NCBI GenBank assembly: GCA_023420935.1
Contig: JAEZUR010000031.1
Span: 1 to 64,000, forward strand
Origin: Bacillota bacterium
GTDB taxonomy: Bacteria; Bacillota; Clostridia; Lachnospirales; Lachnospiraceae
Reading direction: 5' to 3'
Length of the DNA: 64,000 nt
The notes under the pieces were generated by a model. The model saw only the letters and a program-made list of their open reading frames with translations. It did no database searches and was not told where the DNA came from. How positions within the stretch are numbered: the first letter of the stretch is position 1; each line of letters opens with the position of its first letter. The position numbers were made by a program, and so were the translations under genes. Below are positions 19,000 through 26,683 of the stretch, one piece after another.

Positions 19000-19872
19000 A
19001 TGGATACAATGAAACAAATGAATCTTGCTATGAAATACGTAGAAGATAATTTGACTGGAACGATTGATTTTAATAAGTTATCCCAAATAGCATGTTGTTC
19101 AGAATATCACTTTAGAAGAATGTTTTCGTTCTTGTCAGGAATATCTTTAAGCGAATATATTCGTTTAAGACGATTGACATTAGCTGCAACTTTACTTCAA
19201 ACAACAGAGAAAAGGATAATTGATATTGCATTCGAAATAGGATACGAATCTCCAGATTCGTTTACGAAAGCATTCCAGAGTGTACATGGAATTACGCCTT
19301 CCCAAGCGCGTAAAAATAGTAGTGAGTTAAAAGCATTTTTACCCATGACCTTTCAACTTAAAATTCAAGGAGGAACAGAGATGAATTATCGTATTGTTGA
19401 AAAAGAAGCGTTTAAAATTGTGGGGATTAAAAAAAGAATTACCCTAGTCTATGAAGGTGTTAATACTCAAATGGATTCAATGTGGTCAAGTCTAACGATG
19501 GAGATCATTCAGGAATTAAAACAGTTGTCTAATGTAGAACCGAATGGAATTCTATGTGTATCCGCTAATTTTGCGTCGGATAGAGTGGAAGGATCCGAAT
19601 TGGATCAGTATATTGGAGTAGCTACGACAAAAGATAGCGATGCTAAGTATGCTGAGTTATCAGTTGAGGCTACAACATGGGCTGTTTTTACAGTTGTAGG
19701 TGTTTTCCCAAAAGAGTTACAAGATACTTGGGCAAAAATATATTCAGAATGGTTCCCTACATCTGGATATGAATTAACAGGGGGACCAGAGCTATTATGG
19801 AATGAAAGTCCGGATACAAGTAAACCTGATTACAGGAGTGAAATCTGGATTCCGGTAAAGAAAGCAGAATAA
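19000..19872 (+). CDS. AraC-family regulator with GyrI-like effector domain
   Basis: 290 aa. N-terminal AraC double HTH (residues ~8-105: FRRMFSFLSGISLSEYIRLRRL; AFEIGYESPDSFTKAFQ; GITPSQARK), then a GyrI-like small-molecule-binding domain from ~125 (MNYRIVEKEAFKIVGIKKRI...). This architecture is that of Rob/SoxS-like multidrug or stress regulators. GGGAGG is two bases from ATG 18994 and eight from ATG 19000, so the latter is preferred. It has no adjacent efflux gene; the target is unknown. Confidence 0.88.
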   Translation: MDTMKQMNLAMKYVEDNLTGTIDFNKLSQIACCSEYHFRRMFSFLSGISLSEYIRLRRLTLAATLLQTTEKRIIDIAFEIGYESPDSFTKAFQSVHGITPSQARKNSSELKAFLPMTFQLKIQGGTEMNYRIVEKEAFKIVGIKKRITLVYEGVNTQMDSMWSSLTMEIIQELKQLSNVEPNGILCVSANFASDRVEGSELDQYIGVATTKDSDAKYAELSVEATTWAVFTVVGVFPKELQDTWAKIYSEWFPTSGYELTGGPELLWNESPDTSKPDYRSEIWIPVKKAE

Positions 19873-19906
19873 TTTTTATGATTATCTTATAAACAAAATA
19901 GTATAT

Positions 19907-19948
19907 AAAGCAAGAGTTAAGTATCTAGTAGTTTGACTCTTGCTTTTT
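19907..19948 (+). terminator. Hairpin terminator
   Basis: AAGCAAGAGT and ACTCTTGCTT pair perfectly and are followed by TTTTTTC. It ends the AraC/GyrI gene. Confidence 0.85.
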
Positions 19949-20216
19949 TCTTGTCCCAAAATCGTCCTTGTAAGCATATCATCATGCTTTGGTAAAAATT
20001 ACAACAATCCCCAACTCATTTTCACTACATTTCTTAAATGTATATTCAAACTACACAAAAAACCATGGAAAAAATCTTGTAAAACCTAAATAGTGAATAA
20101 ATTCTATGGTAGACCATAGGATTTTGTATGTAATTTCGCATATGCCTTTGCTATAATCCATCCTGTAAGTTAAACAAACCGTTCCTGTATGGAACGAAAT
20201 CTTAAGGAGGATGTAT
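19949..20216 (+). promoter_or_regulatory. mglB-type promoter region
   Basis: About 270 bases with no gene. TATAAT at 20152-20157 has no good -35, typical of an activator-dependent promoter. A perfect palindrome CTATGG-TAGA-CCATAG (20104-20119) lies just upstream of the -35 position and is a candidate operator. A small hairpin CGTTCC...GGAACG (20180-20196) lies in the leader. Confidence 0.5.
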
Positions 20217-21347
20217 ATGAAAAAGAAGTTACTTAGCGTATTTTTATGCGCAGCTATGACTGCAACTATGTTAGTTGGCTGTAGTAGCAAAAACAATGCA
20301 GCAACAACTGAAACCCCAGCAGCAACAGAAGAGGCAGCAGCAACTGACGACGCGGCAGCTACTACCGATGCGGTAGCAACCGACGACGCAGCAGCAACAG
20401 CTGATGCAGCAGCAGATGCAGCACAAGGTGTTGATGGCAAAAAAGTTGGAGTTTGTATCTACAAATTTGACGATAACTTTATGACACTTTATAGAGAAGA
20501 ATTACAGAGATATTTAGAAGCTGGTGGAGCTACTGTTACTGTAATGGATGGAAAGAATGACCAGGCAGAGCAAACTAACCAGATTCAGAACTTCATCACA
20601 GAAGGTGTTGACGTTTTAATCATTAACTTAGTTCAGGCTTCTGCAGCTGAGCAGGTTACTAATCAGTGTAACGATGCTGGAATTCCAGTAGTATTTATTA
20701 ACCGTGAACCAGAAGTAGCAGAAGAAGAAAGATGGCAAGCAGATGGCATCAAAGCTACTTATGTAGGAGCTGATGCAAGACAGTCTGGTACATACCAAGG
20801 TGAACTTATTGCAGATCTTCCAAACAAAGGTGATGCAAATGGTGACGGAACTGTAGGATACGTTATGGTTATGGGTGATCCTGAAAACGTTGATGCACAG
20901 TACAGAACAGAATTCTCAATCAAAGCGTTAGAGTCAGCTGGAGTGAAAGTTTCAGAACTTGACAAACAACGTGGTGACTGGGATCAGGCAAAAGGACAAG
21001 AAATCACAGCTAACGCTTTAACAGCTCAAGGAGATGCTATTGACGTAGTATTCTGTAACAATGACGCTATGGCACTTGGTGCATTACAAGCAATTGAAGC
21101 AGCTGGAAGAACAGTTGGAAAAGATATCTATTTAGTAGGTGTTGATGCTCTTACTGAAGCTCTTGAAAATGTTCAGAGTGGTAAAATGACTGGTACTGTA
21201 TTCAATGACCATATCGGACAGGCACATACAGCAGCTGACACAGCAGCAAAATTTATCGCTGGTGAAACTGTAGCTCCAGTTAACATGGTAGATTACGTAA
21301 AAGTAACTACTGATAATGCAGCAGATATCTTAGCACTTCTTAAATAA
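20217..21347 (+). CDS. mglB: Galactose/methyl-galactoside-type sugar-binding lipoprotein
   Basis: 376 aa. Lipoprotein signal with lipobox LVGCSS, then a ~45-residue Ala/Thr/Asp-rich tether (repeats of AATDDAAAT), then a Peripla_BP_4 domain: KKVGVCIYKFDDNFMTLYREE, INLVQASA, VFINREPE, NNDAMALGALQAIE, GVDALTEALENVQSG. It captures glucose/galactose or a related monosaccharide outside the membrane and delivers it to the MglA/MglC importer. Start 20217 is six bases after AAGGAGG (ATG 20211 is too close). First gene of the operon, separated from mglA by an attenuator hairpin. Confidence 0.92.
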   Translation: MKKKLLSVFLCAAMTATMLVGCSSKNNAATTETPAATEEAAATDDAAATTDAVATDDAAATADAAADAAQGVDGKKVGVCIYKFDDNFMTLYREELQRYLEAGGATVTVMDGKNDQAEQTNQIQNFITEGVDVLIINLVQASAAEQVTNQCNDAGIPVVFINREPEVAEEERWQADGIKATYVGADARQSGTYQGELIADLPNKGDANGDGTVGYVMVMGDPENVDAQYRTEFSIKALESAGVKVSELDKQRGDWDQAKGQEITANALTAQGDAIDVVFCNNDAMALGALQAIEAAGRTVGKDIYLVGVDALTEALENVQSGKMTGTVFNDHIGQAHTAADTAAKFIAGETVAPVNMVDYVKVTTDNAADILALLK

Positions 21348-21396
21348 TAGAAGGCAGTTTGATGGACTTACGAAGACAATCCCCAAGTAATGAGTA

Positions 21397-21418
21397 AAGG
21401 AGCAGTAATCTGCTCCTT
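21397..21418 (+). other. Small hairpin after mglB
   Basis: AAGGAGCA and TGCTCCTT pair around a six-base loop. It lies just upstream of the stronger hairpin at 21443 and may stabilise the mglB mRNA end. Confidence 0.5.
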
Positions 21419-21442
21419 GCTCCTTGGTCTTGTTTTCGGGAT

Positions 21443-21468
21443 GGGTGTGCCCCCCGCACACCCTTTTT
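21443..21468 (+). terminator. Intra-operon attenuator between mglB and mglA
   Basis: GGGTGTGC-CCCCC-GCACACCC followed by TTTTT is a textbook intrinsic terminator inside the operon. Partial read-through would give high binding protein and lower ATPase/permease levels. Confidence 0.85.
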
Positions 21469-21491
21469 ATAAGGAAAGGGAGGTCACATAG

Positions 21492-22997
21492 ATGGCAGAA
21501 TATATGCTAGAGATGCGTGGGATTTGTAAAAGCTTTCCGGGTGTTAAGGCTCTTGATGGTGTAACTATTAAGGTGAGACCAGGTACGGTTCATGCATTAA
21601 TGGGTGAGAATGGTGCTGGTAAATCTACATTAATGAAATGCTTATTCGGAATTTATAAAATGGATGCTGGAGAAGTTATATTTCAAGGAGAAAAAGTACA
21701 AATAATCAATGCAGACGATGCATTACATAAAGGAATTGCAATGGTTCATCAGGAATTACAACCAATTCCAGAAAGAAGTATTGCAGAGAATATTTTCTGT
21801 GGAAGATATCCACTTAGAAAAATTGGTCCTATCGGAATTATTGATCATAAGAAAATGTTTGAAGAAGCAGAAAAGTTATTAAAAGAAGTTCGTATGGAAT
21901 ATGATCCAAAAGCAAAATTAGGAACATTATCGATATCTCAGATGCAATCAGTTGAGATTGCAAAAGCAGTATCCATGGATGCAAAAGTTGTTATCATGGA
22001 TGAACCAACTTCTTCTCTAACAGATAATGAAGTTGAAGCATTATTTACTATTATTAATGATTTAAGAAAAAAAGGTGTATCCATCATATATATCTCTCAT
22101 AAAATGGACGAAATTCTTCGTATTTCTGATGATGTATCTATCATGCGAGATGGTCAGTATGTTGGTACTTGGGAAGCAAAAGAATTAACTACGGATATGA
22201 TTATCGCTAAGATGGTGGGACGTGAATTAACAAATATTTACCCACCAAGAGACAATACTCCAGGTGAAGTAATTCTTGAAGTAAAAGATTTAACTAGTAT
22301 TTTACCAAAATCATTTAAGAATGTTAATTTAACACTTAGAAGAGGTGAAATATTAGGTCTTGGAGGTCTGGTAGGAGCACAGAGAACCGAACTTATGGAA
22401 GCAATTTTTGGGGTTCGTCATGTTGCATCCGGCGAGATAATATATAAAGGCAAGAAATTAACCATTAAACGTCCTCATGATGCAATTAAAAATGGTATTG
22501 GGCTAATCACAGAAGACCGAAGAGGTACTGGGATTTTTGGAGTGTTATCCATTGCAGATAATGTAGCAATCGCATCATTAGAAAAGTATGTTGATGCAGG
22601 AATTGTTTTAAATGATAAGAAGATTAGTAAATTGGTTAAAGAAAACATTGCAAAACTTAGCATTAAAACGCCAAGTAGTAAAACATTGATTCAAACCTTA
22701 TCTGGTGGTAACCAGCAGAAAGTTATTATATCAAGATGGTTAGCTAATGATCCAGATATCCTAATTATGGATGAACCTACCCGTGGTATTGATGTAGGCG
22801 CAAAGTATGAAATTTATCAGATTATGGTTGAACTAGCGAAACAAGGAAAAGCAATTGTAATGATTTCATCTGAGATGGCAGAATTGATTGGTATGTCCGA
22901 TCGAATTGTCGTTATGTGCAATGGCAAGGTTACAGGTGAGGTAACAGGTGAGGAAGCAACTCAGGAAAATATCCTGAACTACGCAACTCAATTTTAA
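21492..22997 (+). CDS. mglA: Sugar ABC transporter ATP-binding protein
   Basis: 501 aa with two ABC domains, as in MglA/RbsA/XylG. Domain 1 has Walker A GENGAGKST, Q-loop, the LSISQMQ signature and Walker B VVIMDEPTSSLTD. Domain 2 has the degenerate Walker A typical of this family (GGLVGAQRTEL), signature LSGGNQQK and ILIMDEPTRGIDVGAK. It powers monosaccharide import with the MglC permease. RBS GGGAGG. It ends 18 bases before mglC's start. Confidence 0.94.
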   Translation: MAEYMLEMRGICKSFPGVKALDGVTIKVRPGTVHALMGENGAGKSTLMKCLFGIYKMDAGEVIFQGEKVQIINADDALHKGIAMVHQELQPIPERSIAENIFCGRYPLRKIGPIGIIDHKKMFEEAEKLLKEVRMEYDPKAKLGTLSISQMQSVEIAKAVSMDAKVVIMDEPTSSLTDNEVEALFTIINDLRKKGVSIIYISHKMDEILRISDDVSIMRDGQYVGTWEAKELTTDMIIAKMVGRELTNIYPPRDNTPGEVILEVKDLTSILPKSFKNVNLTLRRGEILGLGGLVGAQRTELMEAIFGVRHVASGEIIYKGKKLTIKRPHDAIKNGIGLITEDRRGTGIFGVLSIADNVAIASLEKYVDAGIVLNDKKISKLVKENIAKLSIKTPSSKTLIQTLSGGNQQKVIISRWLANDPDILIMDEPTRGIDVGAKYEIYQIMVELAKQGKAIVMISSEMAELIGMSDRIVVMCNGKVTGEVTGEEATQENILNYATQF

Positions 22998-23015
22998 TCT
23001 AAGGAGGATATGATC

Positions 23016-24020
23016 GTGAAGGCAAGAGAACTAAATATTAAGAATTTTTTAGTTAATAATGCAATTATAATAATTTTAGTAGCCCTATCCATTGGCGTAG
23101 GATTTACTAATATCAGGTTTTTCTCAGTAAATAACTTTTCAAATATTTCAGTAAATACAGCGGTACGTTTTATCATCGCATTAGGTGTTAGTGGATGTCT
23201 TATAACAAAAGGTACTGACCTTTCCGCTGGTCGTTTGGTTGGACTTGGTGCTTGTGTAGCAGCAACACTACTTCAGAAAATAGATTATTCAGATAGATTT
23301 TATCCAAATCTACCTGCACTTCCAATCATTTTAGTATTACTTATTACAATCGCAGTTTGTTGTGTATTTGGTTTAGTGAATGGTTTTGTAATTTCTAGAT
23401 TCAAAGTTCCACCATTTATTGCAACTTTAGGTATGCAGACAATCGTTTATGGTATTTGTCTTGTTTATACAGGTGCAAGCCCACTTGGTGGTTTCCGTAG
23501 CGATTATACTAAAATCGCAACTGGTAAAGTTTTTAACGTTGGAGGATTCAAAGGAATCCCATATCTTTTCTTTATAGCATTAGCAATTGGTTTATATATG
23601 TGGTTCTTATATAACAAAACAAGACATGGTAAATACATGTATGCAATTGGTGGTAATGAACATGCAGCAGAAGTATCTGGTGTAAATGTTAATAAAACAT
23701 TAATCATTATCTATACCTTAGCAGCAGGTTTATATGCTATCGGTGGTTTCTTATTAGCAGCAAAAGCTGGTGGAGCAACCGTTAACACTGGTATGGGTTA
23801 TGAATTAGAAGCAATCGCAGCATGTACCATCGGTGGTGTTTCTACAAACGGTGGTGTTGGTAAAGTATCTGGTATCTTAATCGGTGTTCTTGTATTCGAG
23901 ATTTTAAAATCTTCTTTACAGTTCTTAGGTGTAGATACGTCTTACCAATATATTGTTCAGGGTCTTGTAATCGTTGTTGCAGTTGCCCTTGACTTAAGAA
24001 AATATTTAGCAAAAAAATAA
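23016..24020 (+). CDS. mglC: Sugar ABC transporter permease
   Basis: 334 aa, ~9 hydrophobic segments of the BPD_transp_2 family (RbsC/MglC/XylH). Family motifs include AVRFIIALGVSGCLITKGTDLSAGRLVGL, GLVNGFVISRFKVPPFIATLGM read in pieces, and IGGVSTNGGVGKVSG. GTG 23016 lies eight bases after AAGGAGG; ATG 23010 is too close. Last gene of the mgl operon, followed by a hairpin at 24036-24077. Confidence 0.93.
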   Translation: MKARELNIKNFLVNNAIIIILVALSIGVGFTNIRFFSVNNFSNISVNTAVRFIIALGVSGCLITKGTDLSAGRLVGLGACVAATLLQKIDYSDRFYPNLPALPIILVLLITIAVCCVFGLVNGFVISRFKVPPFIATLGMQTIVYGICLVYTGASPLGGFRSDYTKIATGKVFNVGGFKGIPYLFFIALAIGLYMWFLYNKTRHGKYMYAIGGNEHAAEVSGVNVNKTLIIIYTLAAGLYAIGGFLLAAKAGGATVNTGMGYELEAIAACTIGGVSTNGGVGKVSGILIGVLVFEILKSSLQFLGVDTSYQYIVQGLVIVVAVALDLRKYLAKK

Positions 24021-24524
24021 TAGAAAATGCACGTTACAAAAAGCAGCGGGCGGGGACTTTCCTCGCTTGCTTTTTGTGCTTTATAAAAAAGGGGGTGTGA
24101 AATTGCGATGATTTGGGTTGTGGAGATTCTGATCTCTTTTTATAATTCCCAAGAAGCGTTTTATGCTTCTTTTGCTCCAACGCTACGCTTAGCTTCCGCT
24201 ATGGAATTATAAAAAGAGATCAGAATTGGCAAGGTTATTGACATCGCAATCGCGTAGTTTTTTATAAAGGACGGTGGGCGCTGGTAATTTTGAATTTCTT
24301 GGATACAACATTACGCATAGCTTTCGCTATTGAATTAAAAAGGTATCTGAATAGGGAAGGTTATTGACGTCGCAATCGTGTAGTTTTTTATAAAGGACGG
24401 TGGATGCTGTATTTTGTTGTTTTAGTTGAAAGGTTTCGTTGGATATTTTATAATTATAGTAACAATTGGAGAAGTTATTAAGGGATTATAATAAGAGAAA
24501 TGAAATGATTGGAGGTGGATTAGG
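24021..24524. repeat. Repeat-rich intergenic region with a 24-bp perfect palindrome and a tandem duplication
   Basis: About 500 bases without a gene. A hairpin (CAAAAAGCA/TGCTTTTTG, 24037-24076) ends the mgl operon. Perfect 24-base arms at 24126-24149 and 24203-24226 surround a 53-base loop, with outer 9-base arms at 24102-24110 and 24242-24250. A ~126-base unit is duplicated: the 53-base stretch 24231-24283 recurs at 24357-24409 with four differences, and the loop core 24178-24208 recurs, more diverged, at 24304-24335. Confidence 0.8.
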
Positions 24525-24755
24525 ATGGATGATAAAGATGAAAAAAAGATTGAAGATGTGACATTGCAAGAGGCGATTCGGAATGAGCAGGATGATAAAA
24601 AGGATGAACCAAAGAAAGAGGAAAAAATGTTCAAAGAAGAAATTTATGACCGACTTCCTTTTTCGTACAAGCAGGTTGATATTTTTACAAAAGTTATCAT
24701 AGGAGTAACCATAGCTTTTGTGATTTTTGCTATCATAGTAAGTAATATGTCTTAA
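24525..24755 (+). CDS. Small single-pass membrane protein, unknown function
   Basis: 76 aa. Residues ~1-45 are extremely charged (KDEKKIEDVTLQEAIRNEQ), then one C-terminal membrane helix (KVIIGVTIAFVIFAIIVS). A strong GGAGGTGG precedes ATG. No family is recognised. The tail-anchor-like topology (cytoplasmic charged head, one C-terminal helix, five residues after it) is notable. It sits alone between two palindromic elements. Confidence 0.6.
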   Translation: MDDKDEKKIEDVTLQEAIRNEQDDKKDEPKKEEKMFKEEIYDRLPFSYKQVDIFTKVIIGVTIAFVIFAIIVSNMS

Positions 24756-25054
24756 TTATGATCAAGTCTACAACGATCTATTTGTTTTTAACTACAGTAC
24801 TCCTAAATTGCATCAGGCTTTTAGCCTTCCCGATTACAAGAACTGTTACTATATAAAAGTCATTATCGTTTAGCTAAAAAGCACGAAAATATATCATACA
24901 ATAATCACAACCTAAATTGTTTACGATAGTGGAATATGATTCCGTAACGGAAGTTAAGCGGAGCGTTGGAGAGAAGGAATCATATTCCACTATCGTAAAC
25001 TCGACAACGTATATTATTTAATTATATTGAAATTTTTGAAAGTGGGTGAAAAGC
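24756..25054. repeat. Intergenic region with a 25-bp perfect palindrome
   Basis: About 300 bases without a gene. Perfect 25-base arms at 24919-24943 and 24976-25000 enclose a 32-base loop. The loop, read on the minus strand, matches the loop core of the 24.1-kb palindrome, while the arms are unrelated. The yesN-type promoter must lie between this element and 25055; no clear -35/-10 is seen. Confidence 0.8.
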
Positions 25055-26677
25055 ATGAACTATTATAATGTAATGTTAGTGGATGACGAAGAAGAGGTGC
25101 GTCAGGCTATTATTAAAAAGCTTGATTGGGAAGCGATGGGGTTTCGCTTGGTTGCATCTGCTGATAATGGGGAAGAAGCACTAGAGATGGCGGAGAAATA
25201 TCATCCAGATGTGGTTATGACGGATATACATATGCCATTCATGGATGGGCTTACACTTTGCCGTAAGTTAAAGGAGAACTTTAAAAATATTAAATTAGTT
25301 ATCTTTTCTGGGTATGATGAATTTGAATACGCCAAAGAAGCAATTAAGCTTGAGGTTGAGGAATATATATTAAAACCAATAAATGCGCAGGAGTTACAAC
25401 AGGTATTTGAACGTTTGAAATCTGCATTAGATGAAGAAATCAATGAGAAGAGAAATATTGATAAGTTAAAGCAGTATTATCTTGAGAGTCTTCCTAAGAT
25501 GCGGGATCAGTTCTTTATTGGTTTACTAGAGGGTAGCTTTAGTGAAGATAAGATAGCAGAATATCAGGCATATTATGATATTATTTTTGATGCGCCATAT
25601 TATAATGTTGCCGTTCTACGAGTAGATACGAATATAAAAGAAGAAACGGAATCGAATGGAGGAGTGATCGATTCAAAGTTAAGAGTTGTTTCAGCAAAAC
25701 AAATTGTGGAAGAAAATATGAGTGGAGTGCTTCCTTTCTATAGTTGCATATATCTTGATACTATTATAGTGATTGCTATGATGTCGGATACAAAGGATGA
25801 ATTCATATTTGTTCATACGATGGATCAGATCTGTAAGATTATCAAAAAGATTGTTGGGTTTGATGCTTCTGCGGGAATTGGATCGATTAGTTCCTCGCCA
25901 TTAACACTTGGTCATTCTTATGAAGGTGCTAAAAGTGCTTTGGAATATCGTATTTTGCTAGAACCGAACCAAGCTATCTGTATTCAGGATATTGAGCCAG
26001 AGGATAAGGATGAGTTTGCGATAAAGGAATGGGTAATCGAATCCATTATTAAAGAAATCAAAGTTGGTACACAGGAAGGATTAAAAGAATTAATTGAGCA
26101 GCTCGAGGAACAACTTAAGAATTCAAAAATGTCCATACATCAATTGCAGCTTGCAGTATCCGAATTCATTATTGAAATTGTGAAATTAGCAAGAGTATAT
26201 AAATTAGATATGGATGAAATTCTAGGTGCAGAATACAGTATATTTAGTACCGTCAATAAATTTCATTCTTTGGATACGTTAAAAGAATGGTTATACGATA
26301 TCTGTATGCAACTTAGAGGCCAGATTCGAAGAGAGCGAGTGGATTCAACTAAGTTACTTACCGATAAAGCGATTCAATACATTCAAGAAAATTTTCATGA
26401 TTGTGAATTGTCAGTAGATAAATTATGCAATTATCTAAATGTAAGTCCTGCCTATTTCTCTACCATATTCAAGAAGGAAACTGGGATGAGTTTTGTGTCA
26501 TATCTAACCAATATCCGTATGGAACAAGCGCTTCATTTATTAAATACCACAGAAGAGAAAGCGTATGTAATTTCGTGTAAGGTTGGTTATTTAGAACCGA
26601 ACTATTTTAGTTATGTATTCAAAAAACAATATGGAATTTCCCCGTCAAAATATAGAACTACCAGAGCGCAAGGATAG
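25055..26677 (+). CDS. YesN-type response regulator with AraC HTH
   Basis: 540 aa. Receiver domain with Asp57 in VVMTDIHMPFMDG and Lys in ILKP; a long linker; C-terminal AraC HTH (YLNVSPAYFSTIFKKETG; VGYLEPNYFSYVFKKQYG; ISPSKYR). ATG 25055 is chosen; the upstream in-frame GTG lacks a ribosome site. First gene of an operon with a YesM kinase and two sugar-binding proteins. By analogy with XylFII-LytS-YesN systems it should activate the nearby mgl operon in response to sugar. Confidence 0.92.
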   Translation: MNYYNVMLVDDEEEVRQAIIKKLDWEAMGFRLVASADNGEEALEMAEKYHPDVVMTDIHMPFMDGLTLCRKLKENFKNIKLVIFSGYDEFEYAKEAIKLEVEEYILKPINAQELQQVFERLKSALDEEINEKRNIDKLKQYYLESLPKMRDQFFIGLLEGSFSEDKIAEYQAYYDIIFDAPYYNVAVLRVDTNIKEETESNGGVIDSKLRVVSAKQIVEENMSGVLPFYSCIYLDTIIVIAMMSDTKDEFIFVHTMDQICKIIKKIVGFDASAGIGSISSSPLTLGHSYEGAKSALEYRILLEPNQAICIQDIEPEDKDEFAIKEWVIESIIKEIKVGTQEGLKELIEQLEEQLKNSKMSIHQLQLAVSEFIIEIVKLARVYKLDMDEILGAEYSIFSTVNKFHSLDTLKEWLYDICMQLRGQIRRERVDSTKLLTDKAIQYIQENFHDCELSVDKLCNYLNVSPAYFSTIFKKETGMSFVSYLTNIRMEQALHLLNTTEEKAYVISCKVGYLEPNYFSYVFKKQYGISPSKYRTTRAQG

Positions 26678-26683
26678 GAACCT

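Noticed and set aside
20051..20440. Minus-strand frame opposite mglB
   Set aside because: Its Ala/Val-rich repeats are the antisense reading of mglB's Ala/Thr/Asp tether.
24102..25000. MITE or IS remnant
   Set aside because: No transposase fragment, no clear target-site duplication, and arms differ between copies, unlike ordinary MITEs. Kept as a palindrome finding instead.
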